From CAYMKL01 sp964390805 (GTDB lineage: Bacteria; Chloroflexota; Anaerolineae; VGOG01): a stretch of DNA of 64,000 nt. Positions 8,172 to 17,027 of this stretch are shown piece after piece. The number at the start of each line of letters is the position of its first letter. The first letter of the stretch is position 1. The stretch lies in assembly GCA_964390805.1 (NCBI GenBank), contig CAYMKL010000001.1, positions 1-64,000 of the forward strand, read 5' to 3'. The notes beneath the pieces are model-generated. The model saw nothing but the letters and a program-made list of their open reading frames with translations, did no database searches and was not told the origin of the DNA. A program made the translations under genes and the position numbers.

Positions 8172-9431
8172 TCACCCCTTGTCAAAATCGGCAACGGCTC
8201 TGTATCCTCCAGTAAGTGCTGAGAGGGCGATGCCTCCCAGACCGATGGTTACGCCCATGATAGCCAGGGCCTGGACAGGCCCTCGGGCGTTGACCAGCCA
8301 GCCGCCCAGCAGGGCCATGCCCACCTCGGCCAGGGAGACAACCGCCTCGGCCAGGCTGTAGACGCGCCCTCGCACCTCGTCAGGGGTGACCTCAGCCCAC
8401 AAAGCATTGTCCATCAACCAACTGGCTCCCCAACCTATCCCGCTGGCGAACCACAGGAACAAGAGGGCAACCAGCCCTGGCTTTCCCAGCACTGACACGT
8501 AGGCCAGGCCAGCCAGCACCACGCCTCCCACCAGGAGACGCTGGCGGGGCAACACGCGGGCATAGCGGCCCAGGACGTAGACCCCCAAGGCCATGCTCAG
8601 GGAGATAGCCCCGCGCAACAGGCCGAACTCCTGTCCGCCCAGCCCCAGGATGTCGGTCAGGTAGACGACGGCGGCCACGTCGGGGGCAGACCAGCCCACA
8701 GCAGAGATGCAATTCAATAGCACCAGATAGCGCAACACCGGCGTCCCGACCAGGATTCGTATCCCCTCCCGCAGGTCGCGCCAGATCATCTGCAATCCCA
8801 GACTCCCCCGGTTCCCCGCCGACGGGTCGGGGATGACCACCCTCAGGGAGAAAACGGTGGCTGCCAGAAAGCAACCCACGACCACGAAGAAGGTCGGTTT
8901 GGCTCCCACCAGGCTGACCAGCCAGCCACCCAGGGGAGGGCCCACGACGTTGGCCGCGTTGTAGGCCACGATGTCCAGGGAGGAGCCCCGCACAAATAAC
9001 TTCTGCCCGGTGACAGCGGGCAGGGCTGCGGCTCGCACGATCTGGGCCACCGGAGCCAACAGGCTGCTCAGGAAAACCAGGGCGTACACCTGCCCCAGAG
9101 TGGAGGTAAAGGGTAACAGGGCCAGCAAGCCGGTCTGGACGAGATAGGCGACCACCAGCACCGCCTTGCGCTCCAGGCGGTCGGCCAGCAACCCGGCCAC
9201 GGGGCCAATCACCACCCAGGGCAACAGTTGCAGGGCCAAGGCAAAGGAGAGTTCCTGTGCCGACCCGGTTAGCTCGTACACGTAGAGAGCCACCGCCACG
9301 TAGGCGATGGACTGTCCCAAGTGAGCCAGGGCCTGTCCCAGCCACAGGGCGCGGAAATCGCGGTTGGCGAAGACTTCTCGGTATGAATCCCCTCGAAGCA
9401 AAGTACATTCCCATCCAGAGCGATAGGCCAA
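8172..9431 (-). CDS. MFS transporter (enterobactin-exporter-like, MFS_3)
   Basis: A hydrophobic protein of about 410-419 residues with the pattern of twelve transmembrane segments and MFS signatures: FANRDFRALWLGQALAHLGQSI at the N-terminus and GPVAGLLADRLERKAVL after helix 2 (the MFS loop 2-3 motif A). The C-terminal half repeats a similar layout with RGRVYSLAEAV. The longest frame starts at TTG 9431 inside a 17-nt palindrome; a second TTG at 9401 would avoid that repeat, and neither has a good ribosome site. The likely role is drug/proton-type efflux or metabolite export; the substrate is unknown. Confidence 0.83.
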   Translation of the reverse strand: MAYRSGWECTLLRGDSYREVFANRDFRALWLGQALAHLGQSIAYVAVALYVYELTGSAQELSFALALQLLPWVVIGPVAGLLADRLERKAVLVVAYLVQTGLLALLPFTSTLGQVYALVFLSSLLAPVAQIVRAAALPAVTGQKLFVRGSSLDIVAYNAANVVGPPLGGWLVSLVGAKPTFFVVVGCFLAATVFSLRVVIPDPSAGNRGSLGLQMIWRDLREGIRILVGTPVLRYLVLLNCISAVGWSAPDVAAVVYLTDILGLGGQEFGLLRGAISLSMALGVYVLGRYARVLPRQRLLVGGVVLAGLAYVSVLGKPGLVALLFLWFASGIGWGASWLMDNALWAEVTPDEVRGRVYSLAEAVVSLAEVGMALLGGWLVNARGPVQALAIMGVTIGLGGIALSALTGGYRAVADFDKG

Positions 9432-9446
9432 ACGGAGTTTGGCACG
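9425..9446. repeat. Short dispersed palindrome, copy 1 of 2
   Basis: A 22-nt segment with the core GCCAAACGGAGTTTGGC (arms GCCAAAC/GTTTGGC) recurs in inverted orientation at 41175-41196. Here it lies across the 5' end of the MFS frame; the other copy lies inside the 5' end of a permease gene. Confidence 0.6.
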
Positions 9447-9448
9447 GT

Positions 9449-10993
9449 CTACCGGGCTCGTTGGTAAACGATGTCTCCCCCAATCACAGTCATCTCGACG
9501 GGGATGTGTTTGATGTGACCCGGCTCGACCTCAAAGGGATCCTCCCCCAGCACAACGAAATCGCCCAACTTGCCCACTTCCAGCGAGCCCCGATCTGCCT
9601 CCTGAAAGGCGATGCGGGCCGCGTTGATGGTGTAGAGCTCCAGCCCTTCTTGCATGCCCACCCGCTCGGCTGGATTGGAGTGGTTGACGGCAGCGTGCAC
9701 ACCGATCAGGGGGCCCAGCGGCGTGACGGTGCTGTCGGAGCCGCCGGCGACCAGCAATCCTGGGCGCATCAGGGTACAGACGGGATCGGCTCTCCAGGCG
9801 CGCTCCTTGCCCAGGGCGGTGTAATACGTGGTGTGGGGCCAGTAGTGATTGAAAGGCGGCTGGATAGCCAGGGCCACCCCCAACCGTTGAGCTCGTTGGA
9901 TCTGTTCTTCGCGGATGACCTCACAGTGCTCGATGCGGTGGCGGTGGTCGTCGCGGGGGTGAGCGGCCAGCGCCTTTTCGTAGGCATTGAGGGCCTGCTC
10001 CACTGCCGCGTCTCCGACGGCGTGCATGGCCACCTGCAACCCTGCCTTGTGCGCCTTGAGCACGAAAGCGTCAACCACTTCCTGAGAATAGTATAGCGTG
10101 CCGCAGCACTCTGGATCGTCGGCGTAGGGCTCGGACAGGGCCGCGGTGTGCGGGCCGACATCGCCATCTAAAAGGATGCAGCCGCCGATACGCGGCAGGC
10201 CCAGCTCGAGCACCCTATCCACATCGGTGATCTGATAGAAGAACACAAATCGCAGCGGCAGCGACGGGATAGCGGCCAGGAACTCCTCGGCCGCCTCATT
10301 GTCGCCGCCAGCACCACCCTCCAGTGCGTGGACAGTGGTAAGTCCCACTAAATGGGCCTTTTCAATCGCCTGAGCGACCATCGCGGCAGCTTTCTCATCT
10401 GTGCCGAAGTGCTCGCCAAACCTAGCGAATGCCTGGTTGTTGGCCTGGCCAGCCAGCAGACCGTTGGGTCGTCCCCTGACGTCGCGCATCACGCCGGGGG
10501 TCTCTTCGGGAAAGGCCAGCAGCTCCAATCCACGGCCGTTCACGGCGGAAGCGTGCCCTGTCACACCAATCAAACAGACCGGGTTATCCGGGGCGACGGC
10601 GTCCAGCGCTTCGATGATCGGGCTGAACTTCTCGGTATTCAGGGCGTATTCGGTGAAGCCCATACCAAGGATGGGGTCGCCGGGCGGCATCTCAGCCACG
10701 GCCTGGCGAATGATGGCTTGCAGGGCCGCGTGATCGTTGGCCGCGCTCACATCCAGCGCGGCCAGGCTCAGAGCGGTCCAGAGAAAATGAGCGTGGGTGT
10801 CAATGAAACCGGGCAACACCGTCTTGCCGGTCAGATCGAGCACCCTCACGCCCTCGGCGTGGGGTGCAACGTTTCCCCACGTCCCTACGGCGACGATGCG
10901 GCCATCGCGCACCGCCAGCGCCTCGGCTCGGGGCTGTTGCGGATTCATTGTTGTCAGGTTGGTATTGCAAAGCGCAAGGTCATTGTTGAACAT
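9449..10993 (-). CDS. YtcJ-like amidohydrolase
   Basis: A 514-residue amidohydrolase-superfamily enzyme. Metal ligands appear in PGFIDTHAHFLW near residue 75, AMHAVGDAAVEQALNAYE, RIEHCEVI and the catalytic-Asp segment VAGGSDSTVTPLGP. The N-terminal beta-sandwich part (RIVAVGTW) and the C-terminal GDFVVLGEDPFE fit the YtcJ group. The ATG at 10993 follows AAGGAG at 5 nt. YtcJ-type proteins hydrolyse amides or N-acylated amines of mostly unknown identity; next to a C45-type amidase this suggests opening of N-acyl or amide substrates. Confidence 0.88.
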   Translation of the reverse strand: MFNNDLALCNTNLTTMNPQQPRAEALAVRDGRIVAVGTWGNVAPHAEGVRVLDLTGKTVLPGFIDTHAHFLWTALSLAALDVSAANDHAALQAIIRQAVAEMPPGDPILGMGFTEYALNTEKFSPIIEALDAVAPDNPVCLIGVTGHASAVNGRGLELLAFPEETPGVMRDVRGRPNGLLAGQANNQAFARFGEHFGTDEKAAAMVAQAIEKAHLVGLTTVHALEGGAGGDNEAAEEFLAAIPSLPLRFVFFYQITDVDRVLELGLPRIGGCILLDGDVGPHTAALSEPYADDPECCGTLYYSQEVVDAFVLKAHKAGLQVAMHAVGDAAVEQALNAYEKALAAHPRDDHRHRIEHCEVIREEQIQRAQRLGVALAIQPPFNHYWPHTTYYTALGKERAWRADPVCTLMRPGLLVAGGSDSTVTPLGPLIGVHAAVNHSNPAERVGMQEGLELYTINAARIAFQEADRGSLEVGKLGDFVVLGEDPFEVEPGHIKHIPVEMTVIGGDIVYQRAR

Positions 10994-11026
10994 CGGGTCT
11001 CCTTCACACTACAGCGGATTGAGAAA

Positions 11027-12130
11027 TCATTGGTGTAGCTTGGTGTGTAGCCGCTGATATTGGGTCCGACAGGGGTTGCCGTCGGCCAACCATACATCGG
11101 CGGTATCCAGGTCCATGATGATTGAAACGACGGTGACGTACTGCTCTACCTGCGGAAACCGCGAATCATGGTGAGAGCAAATGGAATTGGGCCGGTCAAA
11201 GTGGTCGGCCAGTATCTCCTTCAGGGCTGTCACGTCGCAGTCGCCGCGGTGTTGTTCAAGAAAGCGATTCATACGGCGGTGACGAAAGAGGCTACCAGGC
11301 CCATTCCAGAGCTCTACATCCTTCAGGTTGAAACCGGGACAGACAAAGTGGTTTGCGTGGCCATAGACGCCACCTTCTGGGAAGGCTATGAACACCCGCG
11401 AATAGTCTCCCGGCGCAGCCTCGACGTTGATGGCCTCCCCGTCGCGATGGGCAATCAAGTAGTTGGCCGACGAGGCCCGCGGATGGTACGTGATGGCGCT
11501 CAGCGCGCCGGCCATGGCCTCGGCTTCCAGGATGCCACGCAGGATGGCGTGGTATGGCACGCCCGGTTTGCCCTTGTCCTGATCCGTCACCAATGCGTTG
11601 GTCACCAAACCGATGCCGGCCGAGTTCATGCCGGTCTTGGCCAGCAAGCCCGCCTCGACCACGGTGACGAAATCGGCGCCCTTAGCAACCTCGGCTTCCA
11701 GTATGATGACGGTTTCAGCGGCTTCTGCTTTCCAGTCCCAGTTTTGTCCAACGAGAGTATGCCCGTCGGCGGTGGCTTCGGGGAGGGCCACGAACGCCGT
11801 GCACTCGTGGGCTGCGGCGCGGGCCACGGCAGCGAACATGATCTCGGTGCGCACGTTCAGCGCCAGAATGTCGCCAAAAGCCAGGCCGGCGCCTTTGGCG
11901 ATGCCACGCATTTCGTCGAGAAAATGCGCACGGTAGGCTTCGATAGCCGGCGCGTAGGTGTGCGCGTGCTTGACGACGCTCGGCCAGTCCCATCCGGCAT
12001 AGTGCTCGAAGATCTCTCGATAGACCTCGACGTTGTGCCTGATACGTTGTGCGGCCTGCGTGCCATATTGCTGACCGCGCTCAAAGGCCCCACCACTCAC
12101 TTGAACTCGGGGAAATGATAGTTTGGACAT
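11027..12130 (-). CDS. C45 family autoproteolytic acyltransferase/hydrolase
   Basis: A 367-residue N-terminal-nucleophile hydrolase of the acyl-CoA:6-aminopenicillanic-acid acyltransferase family (peptidase C45). These precursors cleave themselves before a catalytic Cys; here Cys110 in AAAHECTAFVAL is the expected nucleophile, followed by GHTLVGQNWDW and ANHFV segments typical of the family. The ATG at 12130 follows TTGAGG; a TTG four codons earlier also exists. Bacterial members hydrolyse N-acyl amino acids, peptides or lactams. It lies 16 nt upstream of the FixX stop codon on the same strand and 33 nt from the amidohydrolase. Confidence 0.85.
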   Translation of the reverse strand: MSKLSFPRVQVSGGAFERGQQYGTQAAQRIRHNVEVYREIFEHYAGWDWPSVVKHAHTYAPAIEAYRAHFLDEMRGIAKGAGLAFGDILALNVRTEIMFAAVARAAAHECTAFVALPEATADGHTLVGQNWDWKAEAAETVIILEAEVAKGADFVTVVEAGLLAKTGMNSAGIGLVTNALVTDQDKGKPGVPYHAILRGILEAEAMAGALSAITYHPRASSANYLIAHRDGEAINVEAAPGDYSRVFIAFPEGGVYGHANHFVCPGFNLKDVELWNGPGSLFRHRRMNRFLEQHRGDCDVTALKEILADHFDRPNSICSHHDSRFPQVEQYVTVVSIIMDLDTADVWLADGNPCRTQYQRLHTKLHQ

Positions 12131-12145
12131 ATTGTACCTCAAGTC

Positions 12146-12421
12146 CTAGCCCCATCGGTAGCGCACGCCATATTCCCCGCGCGGATAGCGCCAGGTGATG
12201 GCTCCGTGAGGGCAGACCGCTCGACACGAACCACATTCCAGACAGCCTTCGCAATTGTACACCATTTGGCCGCCTCCCCACCAGTACAGCTCGGCCGGGC
12301 AGACGATGGTGCAGGGGCGTTCCTCGCACGCCAGGCACAGCTCTGTCTGGATCACGATGTGCGGTTCGGGATCGGGTTTGGAGATCACTGTGGCCAGTTT
12401 TGCATCCAGGTGGGCTTCCAT
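12146..12421 (-). CDS. fixX: FixX-like ferredoxin
   Basis: A 91-residue ferredoxin-like protein with two Cys clusters: CLACEERPCTIVCPAELYW and CEGCLECGSCRAVCPHGAITW. This is the FixX pattern, the ferredoxin partner of FixC/ETF-quinone oxidoreductases. It starts 9 nt after the FixC stop; I chose the second ATG (12421), because AGGAG touches the first ATG at 12427. With FixC it would pass electrons from an ETF or a dehydrogenase to the quinone pool. FixA and FixB are not in the window. Confidence 0.9.
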   Translation of the reverse strand: MEAHLDAKLATVISKPDPEPHIVIQTELCLACEERPCTIVCPAELYWWGGGQMVYNCEGCLECGSCRAVCPHGAITWRYPRGEYGVRYRWG

Positions 12422-12430
12422 CGGCATCTC

Positions 12431-13876
12431 CTACTTCCGCGCCTGCTGTCTGCGCCAGCGAAAGGTGTCTACCCAGGTGGCTAACCCCAGCGGCCAGCGG
12501 ACGTACCAAGGAGCCATTGGCTTGACCAGGCTGTGATAGAACTCGCCCCATAGGGAATAGGAATGCTGGCCCTCTCCCATCACCCAGCGGTCGAAATAGC
12601 GCCTGGCAATGCGGAGCAGACGGTCCGGATACCGATGACGGATTTCATCAAACCAGCCTTCGCGCTGCCAGGCATGGCGAGCCTCTCGCTGCGTTTCGAT
12701 CAGCCCTTCTTCATCCAGAAAGTCTCGATAGACAGCCAGCGTGGTCTTGGAGAAATCGCCCTTTTCGCAAGCGTGCTTTACCGCGCGGGCCGCTGCTGCT
12801 CCGCTGGCCATCGCCGGCCAGGATCCCACTCCGTCTTCAGTTGTGAACTTGCCTGCGTCCCCGGCCAGAAGCACGCCGTCTCCATACAGGCAACTCAGAT
12901 CATCCACACCGCCCCAGGGGATGAGATGCGCCTGGTACTCGCGCAGCTTTGCACCCTGGATCAGGCGGGCGATGTACGGGTGGCGCTCGCGTGCCGCCAA
13001 TACATCGTAAAGAGGTACACCACACGTCTGCAACACGTCGAGCGGCGCCTCGGCAGTCAGGGAGAGCGAATCCCGGTTCGTATAGAGCTCTGTATAGTAT
13101 GCTTTCTTACACCCAGTGGGGCCGGAGACGAGGCCGCTTCCGCTTACGAGGCCGCCAAATTGCAGAATGACTCCCTCGCCTGGCTGTAGGGCGAAGCGTT
13201 CCTCGATCTGTTCGGCGGGCAGGTCGAGCACCTGACGCACGATCAATGAGACCTCGGCAGGCTGCGGTGGGGAGCGCAGGCCCGATTTTTCCGCCACCGT
13301 CGAGTTCACGCCGTCCGCGCCGATCACCACCCGCGCCCGCAGATCGCCCCGCCGGGTGTGCACTCCGGCCGCACGCCCATTCTCCCACATCAGGTCCTCG
13401 ACCAGCGTGGCGGGGATTAGCTCCGCGCCGGCGTCCACCGCCTCCTGCGCAAACCAGGCGTCGAACTCGGAGCGGAACACAGTGAAGCCCGGATGATCGT
13501 ACGAGAGACGGCGGTAGTTGCGCAGGGCGGGCAGGCGCAGCACTTCATCTTGGCCCAGGATGCAAATGATCTCCTCAGTGATGCAGCGTTGCAACGGGGC
13601 CCGCTGGCGGAAGTCGGGGACGAGGGCATGCAACCTGTGGGTGACGAGCACTCCGCTCATCACGTTCTTCTCGCCGGGCCGTTTCCCACGCTCAAAGACA
13701 ACCACGTCCAGGCCATCGCGGGCCAGTTGCAGCGCCGCCGCTGCGCCCGCTGGTCCTGCACCGACGACGATACAGTCGTGAACGTGCTCAGCCGTGACTG
13801 AAGCACCAGCGCTGACCTCCGCTGGCCCTGCACCGACGACGGCGTCAGCCAGGCAGTCGTGAACGTGCTCAGCCAC
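12431..13876 (-). CDS. fixC: FixC-like FAD-dependent (ETF-quinone-type) oxidoreductase
   Basis: An FAD oxidoreductase of the FixC/ETF-QO/geranylgeranyl-reductase family. The dinucleotide motif IVVGAGPAGAAAALQLARDGLDVVVFE is followed by GADGVNS and LLAGDAGKFTTEDGVG. I chose GTG 13876: it follows GGAGG at 6 nt and overlaps the mttB stop by 8 nt, implying coupling. From that start the protein (481 residues) carries an extra segment of about 27 residues, because the first 50 or so bases are tandemly duplicated, so a broken copy of the FAD motif precedes the intact one. Role: transfer of electrons from a substrate or ETF to quinone together with the adjacent FixX. Confidence 0.88.
   Translation of the reverse strand: MAEHVHDCLADAVVGAGPAEVSAGASVTAEHVHDCIVVGAGPAGAAAALQLARDGLDVVVFERGKRPGEKNVMSGVLVTHRLHALVPDFRQRAPLQRCITEEIICILGQDEVLRLPALRNYRRLSYDHPGFTVFRSEFDAWFAQEAVDAGAELIPATLVEDLMWENGRAAGVHTRRGDLRARVVIGADGVNSTVAEKSGLRSPPQPAEVSLIVRQVLDLPAEQIEERFALQPGEGVILQFGGLVSGSGLVSGPTGCKKAYYTELYTNRDSLSLTAEAPLDVLQTCGVPLYDVLAARERHPYIARLIQGAKLREYQAHLIPWGGVDDLSCLYGDGVLLAGDAGKFTTEDGVGSWPAMASGAAAARAVKHACEKGDFSKTTLAVYRDFLDEEGLIETQREARHAWQREGWFDEIRHRYPDRLLRIARRYFDRWVMGEGQHSYSLWGEFYHSLVKPMAPWYVRWPLGLATWVDTFRWRRQQARK
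13750..13876 (-). repeat. Tandem duplication of the fixC 5' end
   Basis: Bases 13821-13876 and 13750-13797 share long runs, for example GCTGAGCACGTTCACGACTG, and GTCGTCGGTGCAGG with its neighbours, on the minus strand. The period is 81 nt, with a 9-nt insertion in the outer copy, keeping frame. At protein level AEHVHDC...VVGAGPA occurs twice. Confidence 0.85.
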
Positions 13877-15311
13877 GTCGAGCCTCCATCTGGGCGCGTT
13901 TCTGGATGCGGTCGAGCTCTCGCTCGACATCCTCATCGAGAGGCAGCGGTTGGTGAGTCGCCAGGAGATGGTCCACTTTCTCGCGGGCTTCCTCCAGCAG
14001 CATGGGCCGGCCAGCGGCTTCCCACGCCTCAAAGGTATCGTGCCAGCCAAGCTGGGGGACGCACCACTCGCCCCCACGGAGGCCCTTCACTGTGGATCGC
14101 TCGGCTATGAAGCTACCGCCTGGGCCAATGCCGTGAATCACGTCCTCCAGCCATTTGCCCTCGTCGGAGGCGATGCCCTGGCTAGCCCGCTTGCACATTC
14201 TAAAAACCTCAACGTCAATCAGCAGTTGCTCCAGGCTGAGGATCATTGAGCCGCCCAACAAACCGGGCCCTACCAGGATGTCTGGCCAGGACAGCAGCGG
14301 CAGCATCACGTTCAACGCCCTCTCGTAGCCGGGCTGGATGCCGGGGACGTAGTGATCCGTCCCTCCGCCAGTACCCTCTACCGGCAGGCCATAATAGCGG
14401 GCCATCTCGACGGCGGCAGCGCTCATCAGCCCGTTCTCAATGGCGCCACCGCTGTATCGCCCAGAGCGTGGATCCATGGTAGATAGCGCAGGGGCGTAAA
14501 TGAACGGCGTGCCCGGCGCACCAGCCTGCACCATGCAGAGCATGGCCAACACCTCACAATTACCGAGCACGGTGGTGGAGATCAGGCTGCCGGGGGCCGT
14601 GGCGCCCATCAGCGGCATGGGCATGACGGCCACCGGGATGTCCCAGCCTAGCAGCGCCAGGTAGGCATCGGTGTACGGCCCCTCGATGACCAGCGGCGAC
14701 TGCGGGCAAAGCAGGAACGACAGCGGATGCTGGCGCCGGATGGTCTCCTTGTCGCCAAAGATCACCTGCAACACTTCCAGCAGCCACGGCGCGTGCTCAG
14801 GGCTGCTGGTCGCATCCTGCATGTGCTTGGAAAAGCTGCCGAAGACATCGCGCAAATATCGGACGTAGTCGGCCATCGTGTCGCCCCGATCGCTTGCTTC
14901 AATCATGGCCCAGTAGACGCCGACCTCGTCCAGGGCGTCTATCAGGCGAGTCGCCTCCAGCCAGTCGCTCAGCGTACCAGGACGCCGCCCTCCGGTCTCC
15001 CGATCGAGGGCAAACATGGCCTCGCCATCTACCAGCAGCGTACAATCGCCGCCATTCATGTGCAAGTCCCAGCCCGGCCTGCGTGCCCCCAGGGTGAACT
15101 CCGTGGGCGCGGAGCGAAGCGACTCCTCAACCAGCGTCCGTGGGAAGCGCACCATGTTGGTGCTCTCGTCTACCTCCGCCCCAGCATCCTTGAGGATCTG
15201 ACGACCCTGGGCTGTGTCCACCCGCAGGCCGGTTTTGGCCAGAATGTTCAGCGTGCGCTCGTGCACCTGCGCCCGCTCGTCTTCGGAAAGAACCTGCAAC
15301 ACCGTTCGCAC
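13869..15311 (-). CDS. MttB-family (trimethylamine methyltransferase-like) protein 1
   Basis: A 480-residue member of the MttB superfamily, cobalamin-dependent TIM-barrel methyltransferases that move a methyl group from a quaternary or tertiary amine to a corrinoid protein. The frame has no internal amber codon, so this is the non-pyrrolysine (MtgB/MtpB-like) type. Family features include the N-terminal helical TLNILAKTGLRVDT segment and the central APGSLISTTVLGNCEVLAMLCMVQAG region. It is diverged from the SFYWPxVSAQDY subgroup (YWAMIEASD at that place). GTG 15311 follows GGGAGG at 6 nt. The stop overlaps the fixC start, so methyl transfer and FixCX electron transfer are probably linked. The substrate is unknown. 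Confidence 0.88.
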   Translation of the reverse strand: MRTVLQVLSEDERAQVHERTLNILAKTGLRVDTAQGRQILKDAGAEVDESTNMVRFPRTLVEESLRSAPTEFTLGARRPGWDLHMNGGDCTLLVDGEAMFALDRETGGRRPGTLSDWLEATRLIDALDEVGVYWAMIEASDRGDTMADYVRYLRDVFGSFSKHMQDATSSPEHAPWLLEVLQVIFGDKETIRRQHPLSFLLCPQSPLVIEGPYTDAYLALLGWDIPVAVMPMPLMGATAPGSLISTTVLGNCEVLAMLCMVQAGAPGTPFIYAPALSTMDPRSGRYSGGAIENGLMSAAAVEMARYYGLPVEGTGGGTDHYVPGIQPGYERALNVMLPLLSWPDILVGPGLLGGSMILSLEQLLIDVEVFRMCKRASQGIASDEGKWLEDVIHGIGPGGSFIAERSTVKGLRGGEWCVPQLGWHDTFEAWEAAGRPMLLEEAREKVDHLLATHQPLPLDEDVERELDRIQKRAQMEARRG

Positions 15312-15326
15312 AGCTTGCCTCCCTGG

Positions 15327-15418
15327 TAGGTTCGTAGGCTCGTAGATTCGTGGATCCGTAACTTCGTAGATTCGTGAATTCGCCTACGAATTTACGAATC
15401 TACGAGTTTACGGACTTA
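15327..15418. repeat. Heptamer-type TTCGTAG repeat hairpin, copy 1
   Basis: Tandem degenerate heptamers (TTCGTAG, ATTCGTG) run to about 15380 and are then mirrored by CGAATTTACGAATCTACGAG, so the segment can fold into one long hairpin. It fills the gap between two mttB genes. Related copies are at 40198-40265, 42317-42437 and 46832-46945. Confidence 0.75.
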
Positions 15419-16847
15419 TTTCCCGCTCCGCTGCCTGGAGTATCCTGGCCAATTCCCCCCGCTGCGCCTCCCCCAGCGGCTTCGGGCGGTAGTTCTCCAG
15501 AATCCAGTTCGTTTTTTCGCGGGCCACCTCAATGGGATCGCGGTAGTCACCCCCACGAGTAGGCTGAGTAGTCAGGTCGGAGAACCAAAGTTGGCGGAAG
15601 TGGTCGCGAGTGTGGGGGTGATGGAGAAAGTGCCCGCGTGGCCCCACTGCCTCTATCACGTCCAGCGCCAACTCCTCCTGGCTGGTGTCGAGGCCCGCGA
15701 GATCCCTGCGAACGTGGTGGTAGACGTCTGTATCCAGGACCATGGCCTCAGGGTAGAGCACCGTGCTGCCCTTTAGCAGCCCCATCCCACTCCCCGTCTC
15801 CGCCCCACACAGCGCGCACAGCATGATGCCAACACCATCCCTCATCTCCCAGCCAGGCTCAGGAGCATCCCCGCCAAAGGTGCCGGCCAGGGTGGGCACG
15901 CCCCATGCGTGGGCCAGTTCGACCCCCACTGCGTAGATGTACGAGGCGGCGCACAGGTAGGCTCCCGTCCGCGGGTGCATAATACCCGGCATCATCGAGT
16001 GGTAGGTTGGCGCGCCGGGGTAGGCCATCTGGATCAGCACCATCGCCGATACCATCTCAGCATCAGCCACGGCGACCGTCCCGGCAAAGGTTGCCGGCGC
16101 GGTCGAGCCTGTGTTGGCCATAGACATGAAGCCCACCGGCAGGCCGGCTTCGGCAAAGACCAGCGCTGACTCCATGCCACCTGGGTCCTGCCCCAGGGGA
16201 GCTATGGTGCAGATCAGCGACGAGAGAGGCGGGCGCTGGCGCATCGTCGCCTCGTCGCCGGCGATGACCTTGGCCATCTCCACGGCATAGCGGGCCATGG
16301 GCTCATCCATCACCGTTTCGGTTTGGATGTGCTTGACGGTGTTGTTGAACGAGGCGTCCAATTCCTGCAAAGGCGCTATGGCCGGGTAGTCCTGGGCGCT
16401 GACGATGGGCCAATAGAAGCTGATGGAGGACAGGTAGTCGGCCACGCGCGCCATCTTGGCCACGTCCTCTTTCATCGAACGCCGCAGCTCGCGGGTCTCA
16501 AAATCAATCGTCTTTGTCCCACAGCCGTCGGTGGCGCAGTAGAAGGTCGCCCCATTGAGTTTCAGGTCGTGGGACGGTGAGCGCGCGCCCATGGTGTAGT
16601 AGCGTGGTGCGTGGGACATGGCCTCCAACACCACATCCGGCGGCAGTTTGACGATCTGGCTCTCGAAATCCACCCGCGCCCCATGCTCAGCATAAATGGC
16701 GAGCGCTTTCTCCGAAGGGCAGTGGATGCCGGTCTCCTCCAGAATCCTTAGCGTGGCCGACTTGAGTTGATCCACCTGCTCGTCGTCCAGGATACACAAG
16801 TGGTAGCTGGGGACAATCGGTTGCAGTTGGGGTGTTTCGCTATGCAT
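15408..16847 (-). CDS. MttB-family methyltransferase-like protein 2
   Basis: A 479-residue MttB-superfamily protein from the ATG at 16847, which follows GAGGAGGTG at 5 nt. It belongs to the subgroup with FYCATDGCGTKTIDFETRELR and SFYWPIVSAQDY, shared with the genes at 28734, 38726 and 45361. No in-frame amber codon, hence non-pyrrolysine type. Such proteins demethylate glycine betaine, proline betaine, carnitine or related compounds, passing methyl to a corrinoid protein; the one corrinoid protein in this window is 28 kb upstream. Its stop codon lies inside the heptamer repeat that separates it from mttB 1. Confidence 0.88.
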   Translation of the reverse strand: MHSETPQLQPIVPSYHLCILDDEQVDQLKSATLRILEETGIHCPSEKALAIYAEHGARVDFESQIVKLPPDVVLEAMSHAPRYYTMGARSPSHDLKLNGATFYCATDGCGTKTIDFETRELRRSMKEDVAKMARVADYLSSISFYWPIVSAQDYPAIAPLQELDASFNNTVKHIQTETVMDEPMARYAVEMAKVIAGDEATMRQRPPLSSLICTIAPLGQDPGGMESALVFAEAGLPVGFMSMANTGSTAPATFAGTVAVADAEMVSAMVLIQMAYPGAPTYHSMMPGIMHPRTGAYLCAASYIYAVGVELAHAWGVPTLAGTFGGDAPEPGWEMRDGVGIMLCALCGAETGSGMGLLKGSTVLYPEAMVLDTDVYHHVRRDLAGLDTSQEELALDVIEAVGPRGHFLHHPHTRDHFRQLWFSDLTTQPTRGGDYRDPIEVAREKTNWILENYRPKPLGEAQRGELARILQAAEREISP

Positions 16848-16883
16848 CACTTCACCTCCTCGATTCTATCTGGGTAAGCATTC

Positions 16884-17014
16884 ACCCCTCCCTCTCAGGG
16901 AGGGGCAGGGGGAGGGTGGATCCCCACAAACAGACAAGATTCTCTGTGAACTCGACTCGTTCTGGTCCACAAACTCCCACCCCCACCCCAGCCCTCCCCC
17001 TCGCAGGGGGAGGG
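16884..17014. repeat. GC-rich composite palindrome, copy 3 of 3
   Basis: CCCCTCCCTCTCAGGGAGGGG at the left end and CCCTCCCCCTCGCAGGGGGAGGG at the right end flank a centre of about 60 nt; arms GGGGGAGGGTGG and CCACCCCAGCC are also complementary. It matches the copies at 4492 and 8040. It separates mttB 2 from the CocE-type gene. Confidence 0.75.
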
Positions 17015-17027
17015 AGCGAGCAATTAC

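Noticed and set aside
12431..14077. 548-residue FixC starting at 14077
   Set aside because: The extra 67 codons overlap the mttB C-terminus in another frame; GTG 13876 has a good ribosome site and suits family length.
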